A stretch of 64,000 nt of DNA from Tomocerus qinae (taxonomy: Eukaryota > Arthropoda > Collembola > Entomobryomorpha > Tomoceridae). Positions 1 to 11,703 of the stretch are shown one piece after another (the first letter of the stretch is position 1; each line of letters begins with the position of its first letter). The notes beneath the pieces were generated by a model that was given only the letters and a program-made list of their open reading frames with translations, did no database searches and was not told the origin of the DNA. The DNA is taken from contig CM034546.1 in the NCBI GenBank assembly GCA_020055645.1, forward strand, positions 80,786,001 to 80,850,000. The letters run 5' to 3'. The position numbers were made by a program, and so were the translations under genes.

Positions 1-690
1 TAATTGTTCCTGTCAGCGGGTTGCACCGTTTTTAATTTATTTCAAATTCCAAACTTACATGCGTCAGACAGTTCAACTATTATATATTTTAATGATGAAG
101 TCGACTAATTTTATTTCTCTTAAATAGATTATTACGTGTGTAGTTTCTGACAAAGCGGTTTATAGAACTGTTATAATTTCCTACCTATACGTCAATAACA
201 TAAGGTTATTTTCCTTGTAATATGCGGATATTAATATAATTCTCATAGTTGACTCTATATTATATTATTTCCCCATTACAAGTAATAGTATTGGTTACTT
301 CATGTACCTGACCTATACAGTAATACAGTGATGTACTATGTACAATTGTTTCAATAAATACGATATTATTACGCTTCCTAATTCAAGACTAATTATGATT
401 TTTTATCAACAATCATAATTACATACTACAAGGCAGTGATTTGCTGTAATTTGGCCAGCCAATTAAACAATTAGATGGCAGATAAGAAAGATTTACGTGA
501 GGTTTACAAAAGCGATTTTCATTCTCATTCGATTTAGTGACAAGGAAAGTTGGGACTGTTAATTGATAAGATATTTTAGACATTTTAACATTTATTTTAC
601 CTTAGCTTTGCAATTGTTAGTTAAATTGTTGCATAAAATATAAACGTACATAGGCAGGTACTTGATTTACGATAGGCAGTACACAAGTTT
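1..690. other. AT-rich non-coding DNA
   Basis: I see no ORF of substance, no RNA gene and no clear repeat boundary in this stretch. Confidence 0.5.
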
Positions 691-703
691 GTATGGGCGT
701 ACA

Positions 704-772
704 GGTCTGTCTAGTGGTCTAAACAGCCGCTTCTCAGGCTGATGTCTGGAGTTCGAATCTCTGGAGCGCCTC
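704..772 (+). repeat. tRNA-like sequence (SINE head or tRNA pseudogene)
   Basis: The stretch has an A-box-like segment (TAGTGGTCTAAAC) and a B-box-like segment (GAGTTCGAATCTC) at tRNA-like spacing. The T-arm can be drawn, but the two acceptor strands do not pair over seven bases, so a working tRNA is unlikely. A tRNA-derived SINE head is the best guess; the following 600 bases are non-coding and could be its body. Confidence 0.35.
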
Positions 773-1560
773 AGGTCTATAAGGTAGTAGTCTGGAGCTG
801 GGAGAAGCTGTCATTGCCGTATATTCGTTATTAGCATTGATTTGCCTATCTTAGTGGCAATATGATTATCTATCAATGCCCTGTCTGTAGTGTATGGATT
901 GTTCTGTTGGTCTGTATACGTGCTACGAGTTCTACCTAGCACAAGTCTGGACAATGGAATGTACATGAGGTGATAAGGTGGGTTGAAATAGACTGCCATA
1001 ATTGATTTGAAGGTGGTCACTGGTGGTCGGCTTACATGTCCCGGTCCCTCTCTGCCTGCTCACCAGATTGAGTTGCGGGACAGTGTCTCTTCGTGTAAGT
1101 CTGTACACTTAGTAAAGTTGTTCCGGGAGTCACTGCAAGTAAGCCCTCGCGGCTTGAGCGGTAGCATAGCTCTACTATTCAATAGTAGTAGCCGTGCTCT
1201 CCCCCTAACACACACACACACAACTTTGTATGCATTAACAATTGTCACCACGTCTTGCTATGAACTCTTACTAAAACTTCCGTCCATTATTTCTATTGCA
1301 ATTGCAAAATACATTAGTAAGCCATTTGAATTTCTCAGCCACTTATAATGCTAAATAAAATATCGCTGCATATATTATTATTCTTTCGCCGTCACAGTTC
1401 CTCCATTGTATTCAACAGACAATGAATCATATGTTGGAACACAAAAGACTCAACTTCAGCTCAAACTTCAAGTCGAGGAAATGAACGTGGGAGGTCTAAC
1501 TACACTATTCCACTACGAGTCTATTGGGGAACAACTCATAACCGAAACCCGACAATATTT
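773..1560. other. Non-coding, possible SINE body, short CA microsatellite
   Basis: No protein-like ORF. A short (CA)n run sits at about 1208-1222. A second tRNA-like segment may lie near 1138-1205 but is too weak to call. Confidence 0.35.
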
Positions 1561-1569
1561 CCCGAACGA

Positions 1570-2694
1570 CGAATCAGTTTACAATTTTATGGGATTGATC
1601 CCCACTGGTTTTCATCTTATCTCGAAAATAGAGGACAATTTGTGTATGTTGATGGGGACAATATTTCAGAGATAGGATACACATCTTTAGGAGTCCCTCA
1701 AGGCAGTATTTTAGGACCTGTTCTGTTCTCATTATATATTAATGACTTGCCTTTAGTGATAAAAAATAGCTTAAGTATTCTATTTGCTGACGACACTTCC
1801 ATGGCTATTGCTGGACCTCCGGACAATATAGCAGCACTTCTTCATTCAATTGAACAGGATATGCTGAGTGTATTAGATTGGATGGACAGCAATAGAATGG
1901 AATTAAATGTAGACAAAACACAATTCATGGTTGTTGGTAGACCACATGTTGTTAGTTCATTAGGGACACTTAGTTTTACTGTCAATAACATTACTGTGAA
2001 ATCTGTCGATAAGATTAAATGCTTAGGTTTAACAATTGACTCGAGTCTACAATGGACTCTTGAAACATGTAATATTAACCGTAGGTGTAATTCAATAATC
2101 TGGTCTATGTATCCCTTGCAGCCATATATATCTATCTTAAACCGTAAAGCTATTGTAAATGAGAATTTAATGCCCATTATTAGGTATATGTGTGCTATAT
2201 GGGGGACTGCTCCAAAATATAATTTAAATCTATTGGAAAAGCTTGTGAGACGACTGGGTCGTTTTGTACTAGGATACGGCAAGTATGATTGTGTTAAACT
2301 AGATATTACTGAACAGTTAAAATGGTTATTCCCTAATAATCTGTATAAGTTGGAGGTACTTAAGCTTACTTACAATATGTATAACAACACATGCCCTCCC
2401 TACTTTAGTAATTACCTTGATATTGATAATGTTAATACTATTACCACAAGGGCTAATACTTTTGCACGACCACAATATGTAGGAAAATCTGAAATATTTA
2501 AACGAACTTTTAAGTACTCCTGTATTAATTTATGGTATAGCCTACCTGAAGATTTACGTAATTCTACAAGTATAGTTAACTTTAAGACAAATGTGAAAAG
2601 GTTCTTGCTACAGAAACAAAGTGAAGAATGTATACCCATTGATAGTGCCCTTAACTACTCTTGTATTGAAGAGGTAGCTTTGGGATTGATTTAA
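1570..2694 (+). pseudogene. LINE reverse transcriptase fragment
   Basis: Frame +1 reads about 370 residues of a retrotransposon RT with no internal stop. It opens in finger motifs (YGIDPHWFSSYLENRGQ), followed by the GVPQGSILGP motif near 1693 and the catalytic FADD box at about 1783-1794, a variant of YADD. Downstream come the thumb-type CLGLTIDSSLQW motif and the WYSLPEDLRNS C-terminal motif shared by CR1/L2-type elements. There is no start methionine for this frame, so the reading begins at the truncation point. The 3' untranslated tail follows directly. The protein would copy element RNA into target DNA, but this copy lacks its N-terminal half and is presumably dead. Confidence 0.8.
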
Positions 2695-2843
2695 TTCTAT
2701 ACCAATATGTTGTTTTTATATTAACTGTCTACTACCACAAATGTAATTATAATATTATTGCTAATAGTATTATCCTGCTTGTATCCTGGTATTATAACGA
2801 CCTTAATTTAAGGGCAATATCTTGTAATGAAATAAATAAATAC
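1570..2843 (+). mobile_element. 5'-truncated non-LTR retrotransposon (LINE) copy
   Basis: The copy begins inside the reverse transcriptase, runs through its stop codon at 2692-2694, and ends in an A-rich tail of AAATA units near 2825-2843. Loss of the 5' part with a simple-repeat 3' tail is the usual signature of an aborted target-primed insertion. No endonuclease domain is present. The RT style and C-terminal region fit the CR1/L2/Jockey group; I cannot assign a clade. Confidence 0.75.
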
Positions 2844-2878
2844 ACAGTAAGCAAAATGTTAATGACAACATTACTAAA

Positions 2879-2965
2879 TGTGATTGACTACATATGCGAA
2901 TGCGATTGACTACATAAATACGACTGCGATGGACTACATATACGACTGAGATTGACTACATGTTA
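2879..2965 (+). repeat. Minisatellite, about 22-25 bp unit, four copies
   Basis: Imperfect tandem copies of a unit containing GATTGACTACAT and ATACGACTG. It directly follows the LINE tail and may belong to it. Confidence 0.6.
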
Positions 2966-3060
2966 TACGAATGGTTCTGACTATGATGTGCCCATCCTGT
3001 AAAAATTTGAAAGTCGTAGGTTGATGTTACAGGATAAATGAATTATTATAATGATATGGG
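2965..3060 (+). repeat. Dispersed repeat A (copy 1)
   Basis: Shares GGTTCTGACTATRATKTGCC, then AAAATTT.AAAGTCGTAG.TTGATGTTA, with 30834-30905 in the same orientation. Family unknown. Confidence 0.6.
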
Positions 3061-4035
3061 AAAACTACAGCTGACAATAACAACACCTACCGACTGATGT
3101 AATTAGTATTAGTATTGTAATTATTTGAAATATTTTTGTCAAGTTATAAAACAAACTAAAAAAATTGTAATACTTACTTTGATGTTTCAGGATTGTATGA
3201 ATGTTCGGTTATTAATTCAGCTCCCGATCCTTCGCTGTAGATTAGCCTTCCATTGCAATTTTTCCTATTTTCACATCTCTATGTGGTCCTTCCTTCTTTA
3301 GTAGTGGCTGTAAATGTATAAGCGTAGCCTTGCTGCACTAACTTATCTTTTCCTCTTTGCGATTTTACTAATGTCACAGCCATAGTGTTCTACTCAAAGT
3401 TCTGCAGAAGACTAAACTTGATGTCAGAGCTCATAACTTAGGTACTGAGTTGTACGATAAGGTTGAGATTGGATAAATTAGTTCTACATACCATAGCATA
3501 TACACGTCAACTCATCAAACTAAAAGATATAAGGCGCTTATTTTCATGGGAAGAACAATCATAGTGTTTGACCAAGACCAGTTTACTTTTGGCATAGGAC
3601 CAGTTGGTAATTGACCAAGACCAGTTTACTTTATACCTAAAATACCAGTTTACTAGGACCGGTTTACATAGAACCCATAGAGTAACTTCCATTATTTACG
3701 TCTATAAAATCAAAAATTAAGGCATAAAAATTTAATTTTTAACATGTTTTAGTACAGTTAACACGCAGTATTTTTCGTGAGTATCTAAATAGAAAATATA
3801 AAAAATTGTCATTTAATAATGAAAATCAAATTATATCGCCTAACTTATAATTATTTAATTTACGGAATTACAGATAGTTTTCGCTTACAAATAAATGCGT
3901 TGTGTTGTTTAAACGTAAAGTATGTCTCTTTGTTGTGTTACGTATGCGGAAAAGCCATTTCCATGTATAGTTGTGACCAAATAAGATTTATTTTGATATT
4001 CAAATATAACCTATTTTACTTATTTTAAAACTTTT
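3061..4035. other. Non-coding DNA with short GACCAGTTTAC repeats
   Basis: Between 3570 and 3670 the words GACCAGTTTACTTT and CCAGTTTACTAGGACC recur. No gene is visible. Confidence 0.4.
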
Positions 4036-4197
4036 TGGTGTTGATAGTCAATTATGATCAATATTGATCTAATTTGAGTTACTGTAGATTTTAGTAATCA
4101 AATCAAAATAGACCTATTTCTACTATCATTCTACCAAAAATGTGCACATGGTCGCCTTTACCCAGGCGAGCTTCTGTTACGGCTTGCTGTAGGTTTT
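4036..4197 (+). mobile_element. Remnant of type-1 minisatellite element (3' end)
   Basis: It contains degraded TGATAGTCAAT/ATCAATATTGAT minisatellite words, then the family tail with CAGGCGAGCTTCTGTTACGG and GCTTGCTGTAGGTTTT (about 4163-4197). The same tail ends the copies at 15.7, 16.9, 17.5 and 53.3 kb. Confidence 0.7.
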
Positions 4198-6215
4198 GTT
4201 CTCTACTCCTGTACTCGAAAAAGAGTAAAATTTGAACGTGAGTAGCCTCCACTCCTTTTTGGTAACAGTCCATACTCACGTGTCCAGTGGGGGAGGGGGT
4301 GCAGCGCCCCTCTCAAAGTAACGTTACCTTATACCCCAAGTTAAAAATGTGACCCTAGTGGGTGGCCAGAGTATTGTCGGAAGAAAAATGGATTTGCTGG
4401 GTTTGTTCATTGTATTGAGTGGGAGTAAATATATTAATTACTAGCCGGTCACAGGGCCCAGGCCCTGTTATAAATAAAGCTAGTGTTTATTCCTGGGCAT
4501 AAATTGTACGATGATTAGAATGAAATAAAAATCTAACAGATGCACAGATTTTTTATAATAATTCCAAATTGATCTTCCTATGTTTTCTCATTTTGTGGGA
4601 CGGTAGGTAAATTTTACATTCATAGAGTCAAAAAGTATTCCAAAACTTCGCCTTAGTACGAATTTAGAGTCAACTTTTTGATCACATGTTTGCCTCGCGG
4701 TTTACGGTACTCGAACCACCATTATACATTAACCATTACATTACATTGAACTGCCATTAATTGATAATGGACCATTTTGAAATCAAATTAGCCTTAATAC
4801 CATCAATGTAGCGTCAAGCGGTCAATTAGAAAACTGAATAATTTTGATTGTAATATTTTGTCCCATAAGAGAGTTCAAACTTTTATCTGGGATTTTTCTA
4901 GCTGATACCATTATTCTTGAGTTCCATTCCTGTTCCTGACACAATAGTTTAGTTTTACAGAAACGAAAACGGACTCACTTTTTTGGAAATCTACTAACTT
5001 TTTTAAGCATTTAAATTAGAGATATCAAAAACCCAATAACCACATTTTGTTTGTGGATAGTCCACGGTTCCAAAATTGTAAGCCCCATAAAAATCAAATA
5101 CCTCCTTTGGGAACAATTAAGCCGGATATAAAAACTAATTTTAAATTCTATGGAGGTTGACCAGAAACGTTTATTATGGAATATCTAACTATCTTTTTAT
5201 TCATTGCGCTGCCAAATTTCTTCCTCTGAGGTAATGAAATAACCGGACAGGTTAACATTAGGTTTCGGCTTGAACAACAATTGAGGCATATTTCGGCAAT
5301 AAATTTTGGAAATTATGTTTTATTTCGTTAGCAACCAACTGTGATGAGCGTCCTTAATTGAAATAAAGGAGACAAAAAGTGCTGTACATATTGTGATGCA
5401 AATGGTGAAGTATTTTCAGACAATATTCCACTTAGTTCTAATTTTACAGTTTCCAACAAATTTCTAGCACATATTTTGTCTCTTTATTTTTCAATTAAAC
5501 TGTTGGTTGTGAAATTGAGAAATATCATAATCCAATGTAAATGGACCAATTATAAATTTTCCCGCACATGAAATAATGGGATCCTTGAGAGCACTCAGCA
5601 CCGAAAGCTGGAAAAATTTGCACACAGAATGCATGCAACTTCTGTTATGAAATATTTCTCACCTTGTTGAAGTTGTAGGAGACTTAACTGATCGCACAGT
5701 ACACAGAATGACAACATACAAACGGAATTGGTCACCCTCACCGCGCATGTCAAACTTTTACCGTTTATCGTTTACTTCTAATACAGTGGCACGGAAATCT
5801 CTTGATACAAACATACAAAGCTACACGGGTACACATACGGAATTATCTAAGCGCATGTCCCACTTAACACTTATTAAAAGAGATGTAGGGAATTGGGACT
5901 ATTTTATTTTAGGATACAGCGGCTGAATTAGCGTCAGATGTAAGAGGTAGAATAATTTTGAGTTAGGAATGAATGTAATTTTTAATGAAGAAATAAAAGT
6001 AATTTTAGTTATATTAGGGTAAAGGGGCGTTTTTCTAGAAATCTCTCGGTTCGGACAGCACCGTCTAGATGTTGGTAAGGTCAGAGTCAAGAAGTAAGTG
6101 AAGTTCAAAAGGTAAAATTCTGGAGTTCATCGTAAGAAATTAGATAATTATTAGCATAGGTAGATAGGAAATAGGAAATAATACAGGTAAGCTATGTGAG
6201 CAATGGCAGCAATAG
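4198..6215. other. Non-coding DNA with dispersed repeat B
   Basis: Positions 4316-4382 match 63670-63746 in inverted orientation (shared words include TATACCCCAAGT and TGACCCTA). Positions 4625-4665 resemble 63597-63635 in direct orientation. Two related 40-50 bp segments near 5706-5760 and 5808-5870 look like a local duplication. No gene is supported. Confidence 0.45.
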
Positions 6216-6223
6216 GATAGAAG

Positions 6224-6410
6224 CAAGCACGTATCCAGGAATTTGACCTAGGGGGGGCACATGAAAATATATTAATAAAATAATGGCATATTCGCGCGAA
6301 GCGCGAAAATTTTTTGGATTTTTAACCTTTTTTGACAAAAAGATCGTCTTTTTTTGGAAGCTTAGGGGTGGGGCCGGACCCCCCCGGCCCCCCCTCTGGA
6401 TACGTGCTTG
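6224..6410. mobile_element. hAT-type MITE, family CAAGCACGTATCC, with 8-bp TSD
   Basis: Termini CAAGCACGTATCCAGGA and TCTGGATACGTGCTTG are inverted repeats. The flanks 6216-6223 and 6411-6418 are an exact 8-bp duplication, GATAGAAG, as hAT transposases make. The interior has no coding capacity and is G/C-rich near each end. A sister copy lies at 31083-31272 and damaged ones near 19.1, 40.4 and 54.1 kb. Confidence 0.9.
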
Positions 6411-6418
6411 GATAGAAG

Positions 6419-6880
6419 GACAATTCCAAAAAGAGATAAGAACGGAGACGGAGTCATTTAAATTTAGGCAGATTTTAGTCAAATCTGACTGATCTGATGG
6501 GACATTGGCCACTGAGAATGCGAAGTTAATTCGGATTCTCTCAGTATGTTACCGATCGCAAATATGCTATTTTAATACAAAAATATTGACTCAAGCATCG
6601 AAAATCTCTTCCAACCTGCATGGTTGCTGTGGAAATCGGCCCTTGCCCCGCCCCCAAAGTAGGAGGAGCTTACGTATTCTCAGCCAATAGAATGTCACGC
6701 TCCCTTCGGGGGCGCCGCTAATTGGCCGAACTAAAGTGTGGAAATTAGCCAGTGGGCGGGGCCTGTTACACTGGAAATTAAAACTTTTTCGATGCCTATT
6801 GACCCTAGGTAGAAGTAAAGATGAAATTTTAGAGTATTTTTTGACTATTGGAGTAACTCAGTAACAGCATACTATTATAC
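6419..6880. other. Non-coding DNA
   Basis: Includes a G/C-rich patch near 6635-6765. No gene is visible. Confidence 0.4.
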
Positions 6881-7075
6881 CAATTAATGTATATCGTATA
6901 TTTTATACATTGTGATGGTCGACATTATATTCAGGATTCCAAATATGTAGCACACAAGAAAATCGGGTAAGAACTTTAGACAGAATTCCAAGAGTTGTAA
7001 AGAAATTTTTACATGTATTTTGATGAGCATCAGATATTTCCAAATCTGAGGTACCGGGAGCTTAAAGTCCTGGTG
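6881..7075 (-). repeat. Dispersed repeat C (copy 1)
   Basis: Inverted relative to 63005-63195. Long near-identical blocks include CAGGATTCCAAA and AGAAAATCGGGTAAGAAC. Both copies keep small ORFs, but those ORFs do not share a frame-conserved protein, so I read the pair as non-coding. Confidence 0.75.
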
Positions 7076-8044
7076 CATACCAACATAAATGATCTCTTGA
7101 CTATCATATTCCTCATTAACTTTTTTGGGAAAGTGCTAAAGGATCCGAGATTACTGATCCAACACTCATAAAGTAAATTCAATAAAGATTCATCGGAACT
7201 TATTCTAGAGGTTATATTTTGAAAATTTCACAATTTTGTCTTTGATTAGAAGATACACGGATCACAAAATGCAAATACAGGATTATGTATCAATTTTAAG
7301 TTTCAAACGATGATATCTTCAAGCCAGAGACAAAAATGTGAAGTTTTCAAAGTATAACCTCTATTACCTGCCAACCATAGTTATTATTACAATAATCTGC
7401 GGGTTTCGGCTACCGGAATGCTTCCCTAACGTTAAAAAGGCAGTTTTTGACCACAGATATCTCGAAAACGGTAGCCCATATTGAATTTCGACAATAATGA
7501 CTTTTGGTCAGAAAAAATAGGGCTACAACATATTTTAATCCTATTCAGATCTGTCGGTGCATGAACTCCATAAGACTGGTGCCTACCCCTTAATATACTT
7601 TTATTCTCTACAGTGGTTTGAAAAATTAGCAGCAGCCCCAACTTCCTGATCAAAAAGGAATTCCCTACACCAAAATAATAACTGTAGATCGTATCATCAA
7701 ATAGAGGGAACAATGAAAGACTCAATTTTCGAAAAAACTCCCACAAAGTTACCAAAAAGCTCCCTTTTAAAATCAGAAAAAAAAGATTCCCCGTGAGATT
7801 TTGGAAAAACGTACAAATCCCATATGTGTACAACTTACGAATAAATATTTTTAAAGAATAAATTAGTGGCTCCCAGTACTGTTATTTAATTCTACAAAAA
7901 GATGTCCCAACTGGATCAAAGGAATCAAGCGGGTAGTAAAAAGTAAGCCCAGCTCCACTAAAAAATGTTAAAAATGTTTGTAGATATAGCAGAACCAATT
8001 TGGATTAGAAGGTTTGAAACGCTATTTAATACACACATCGTCTG
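7076..8044. other. Non-coding DNA
   Basis: A 133-codon minus-strand ORF at 7432-7833 has no recognisable domain and sits in low-complexity AT-rich sequence. I see no gene. Confidence 0.4.
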
Positions 8045-8240
8045 CTTAATATTGCAAGGTAACAAGCCATTTATTTTATCATGACTGCTACAAAGTAACA
8101 AACCATTTTATCATGGCTGAGACAAAGTAACAAACCATTTTATCATGACCGCGACAATGTAACAAACCAATGTATCGGGAGTTAGGTTTGTTACATTGTC
8201 GCAGCCATGATAAAATGGCTTGTTACCTTGTAATATTAAG
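8045..8240. repeat. Inverted repeat with internal tandem units
   Basis: The left side carries three units of AARGTAACAAACCATTTTATCATG. The right arm, 8186-8240, is their reverse complement and also mirrors the outer CTTAATATTGCAAGGTAACA. It would fold into a long hairpin; probably a non-autonomous element. Confidence 0.7.
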
Positions 8241-10094
8241 TTGACGACATTACGATCATTAAAAAATTTCCCCTTTCGCCAATCATTTCTATTCAATCAC
8301 CATTCAGCTTTCTGATGTAAAGGATGCCTTGGGAAATCCTATTTGTGGTAGGCTACCCGTTATACATAGTTCGCATGAAATGTAGACAATGAAACTTTTA
8401 CCACTAAAAGTCCATAGTCTTATGTACCCATAACAGGAGTATTACATGCGGGATCAGCTTAATTACCGAAAAAATTGCGTTGAAAGTATACACCTTTTCC
8501 CATAAGAATAACATTGAAATATCATTTTATTAACTTCAAAATCGTATAAAACTGTGTTAGCATAAAATTTTTTGCGTGCCCCCCTAATGCCCCTAATGTG
8601 CACTATACATCAGCCAAAAATTACGTGCGGGCTCTCTTTAGGTCAACTGATATTATTTTTTTTGCAAAACTGACTAGGTATAGCTACGTATCTCTATATC
8701 CTTATATAGCTTTATACCAAGGACAGTATAGGGGTACATGCCATCATTATGCAGTAACTATTTATGTTTCCATATAGATAGACGTACGTATTTTTGCATG
8801 TTGATAGATAGTCTCAGCCGAGCTTGGTGCTGACCAAGGAAAATAAACTGTTACCAGTCCCGCCTCCCTCCCCTTCCCCGCATTAGGTGGGTCCAGTAGA
8901 GTGAGGTCCCATAAGAGAGGCAAAAAATATTTTTTGTTGCTAGTGGAAAATGTACCTTGCAGTACGTTTTAAGTGGGATTTATTGGAAATCAATTTTTCG
9001 AAATGAGAATTTCCCATTTAAAATGTACTGCAGATGACGTCTCAAAAATATTTATTATTTTTTGAGATTTTCTATATGGGAAGTTGCCACGAGTTGGCTA
9101 TAACGGATGTTTTACAGATTTTCCAGATAAGGGGGCAGGGATTTTAACAAAATTTTGCAATTACTGCAAAACACAACACAATACATGAATTGAATATTAC
9201 AAACAGAATGCGCACAAAGATTAAAAGCTTTGCCTACAACAGAATCGTACTCATACTAGATACTACATACTACTGCCACCCTCGTGATACGTGCATGCAA
9301 CTATTTATTATGAATCATTTACCCCGCATAGTAATTTAAAACCCCGAAGTTGAAATGTGAATTATCTACCTATCTAAAAATAAACTGCCTCCGATTCAAA
9401 AGGCTACAAATTAATTTTTGCTCTTTACTGGTGTATTGCAAAACGAATGTTTATGGGTAAATGATTCATGATGAGACTGTTGCACGCAAGTGACGTAAGT
9501 TTTAATCTTAGTGTGCATTGCATTGTACGTGTGCATAATATTCATGTATAGTATAGTATTGCAAAATGTTGCAAAAATCCTCCCATGTGGGGAATCTATA
9601 ACATATAGAATAGAGATTATTGATATAGCAATAATCAATCAGATTGCTGGATGTCAAATATTCGGGCAGTAATTTTGCAAAATCGGGCAGGCAGCATTCG
9701 TAATTTTACAAAAACGAACAGGCAGCGCGAAGTGCTGCCCGCCTGAACAGATTTTATATTGACAAATGTGGACTTGCGGACGCAAGACCTAACGTACGTA
9801 GTTACCGGGCAGGTAACGATTTTTGGCTGCCCTAACCTGGTTACCGGGCAGGCAGCTTTTTTCCTGCCCGAAAAGGGAAGCCCAAAATATTTTGGTTACC
9901 GGGCAGAAAAACATTTTCTGTATGAAAATTCGAATTCTACCCATACTCCCACAGAGAGGTACCCAAGTCGAAAGTAACCATGGTTATATGGTTTGCTTGC
10001 CTACTTCTCGGGGTAGTAGGTAGAATACGCATTGGGTGCAATAATCCGGGAAACTCCCTCTATGTCTCCACCGTAAAACTAGTAAACGTACCGG
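8241..10094. other. Non-coding DNA with CCGGGCAGGCAGC words
   Basis: Between 9660 and 9930 the word CGGGCAGGCAGC and its complement recur as short inverted copies, a probable small hairpin element. The rest shows nothing I can name. Confidence 0.4.
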
Positions 10095-10296
10095 CGTTAG
10101 GTGAAAAGTCAATAGGATGTTTTGCTCTCTTTCTGCAGCCAGTTAGAATAGGAAAACTGGGTGCAGACCCAGTGGGGATCGGTGCCTGTATCCACGACCA
10201 CGGGCTCTTTCCCAACTAAAACTTTACTTAATTCACCCAAACCTCAAACTGGCTGCAGAAAGAGGCTTTATTGGCTATTGACATCACCTTACGTTC
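10095..10296. repeat. Imperfect inverted-repeat element
   Basis: Arms containing CTCTTTCTGCAGCCAGTT (left) and AACTGGCTGCAGAAAGAG (right) are extended outward by GTCAATAG / CTATTGAC and AGGTGA / TCACCT. No ORF. MITE-like. Confidence 0.65.
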
Positions 10297-11703
10297 GATC
10301 CATCTTGATACCGGTAATCAACTCCAAACTAAATAAATGATTATTCTTAAACTGTCACCATATCAATAATTATGAGTCACTTCACCGTTGTTGAAAGAGG
10401 AGGGCCCAATCTTTCACGGCAAACTAGCTAAATTTTTGCATTCGCAAGCTACATTGCTAGGTGGCCCAGCTGAATATTTTTAACCCAAGGGGTCCTTTCT
10501 ATTATTATTTTGATGTTATAATAATAACAATATGAAACGACTCATTTTGGTGGTTTAGAGGAATTGGGCTTGCGCATTTGGCTTTTAAGGAGCCTGCATA
10601 TATTACGTGTGCAGTTGATGGGAGGAGGAGGTACTCAAAAGGGTTTCAATCAGCACTTGCGTTACACATGGGGGAGTGGGTTTTGCGTTAAGTAATTTAT
10701 GCAGGTTTCCTTGGTTCTCCATACCACACGTACAGACATATATAGAGACAGGTAAATTTATTGCTTTATCAAGTCTAGGATTATAAATAGAGATATGTAT
10801 ATAATATATCGTCCCTTAAGGATCGAAAAAGCCTGTATCCACTTTCAGATTGGTGGACGAATAAGCCTAAATCCATTTTTTGTTTGGTGGACGAATAGGA
10901 GGTAGGACAGGAATTTATTGCTTTATCAAGTCTATACGATTATAATATAGAGATTGAGATGCGTAGCTAAATTAAATAAGAGAATCAAAAAATATTGCAG
11001 GTACATGTTTTTGTTACCAACCCATTTTTAATGTATTGGTATTGATGTACATGTTTTAGTGCCAGTTCATCCACGCTCCGCCATAATATTATCCGTAGAC
11101 AATGTTTCACAGTTTGTAAATTGGTAAGATTTTACATTGTACATTGACGGTCATTAATAGCATGACGTGGATATTTACATAAATAAATAGGTACATAGAC
11201 AATGGTATGTCAATAAATGAATTTTTATGCCGATAACAACATTCATTTTGTGATGGAAAAATGGTATCCAAAACAGGAAATTACTTCAGTATTGTGTTAC
11301 AGATAGTGAGAATTGAAATATCTATTCGCTTTCATAGATAGCAAATCTTGTTTTCATAATTGTAAATAGTACATGCATGCAAGCTTTGCAATTTATATTT
11401 GTAGTGTATTGCGTATTGAGAGGATTTTGGCTTATATTTCCTGTGAAGTGCTATTGAGCTAATATAATGAGAAAATTAATTAAATGGTATATAAAATAGA
11501 AGCATGTCAACAATACCTTAACATAATATATGTAACCGGAACCGAGATGAATGAGCTTTTGGTCATTAATATATTTATGGTTTCTTAATTAATGATCGAC
11601 TTTGTCATAATTTTGTATTTAATTGCGACTAAATATTTATTTGTGACACCATTAACACTGACGAGACGGTGTAAAGCATCCGACAGAAAGTAATTATTGA
11701 AAT
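10297..11703. other. Non-coding DNA upstream of the lipocalin gene, with a direct repeat
   Basis: GACAGG(T)AAATTTATTGC and CTTTATCAAGTCTA occur at about 10748-10800 and again at 10908-10960. Between them are words (CGTCCCTTAAGGATCG) related to the hairpin in intron 1 of the lipocalin gene. No promoter element is clear. Confidence 0.45.

Noticed and set aside
704-772. Functional tRNA gene
   Set aside because: A and B boxes are present, but the acceptor stem does not pair, so it is called a SINE head or pseudogene only.
6505-6690. ORFs near the G/C-rich patch at 6.6-6.8 kb
   Set aside because: Short, overlapping and without domain or splice context; composition reflects a repeat remnant.
7432-7833. 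133-codon minus-strand ORF
   Set aside because: Low-complexity composition, no domain, no splice or poly(A) context, and AT-rich DNA where such ORFs arise by chance.
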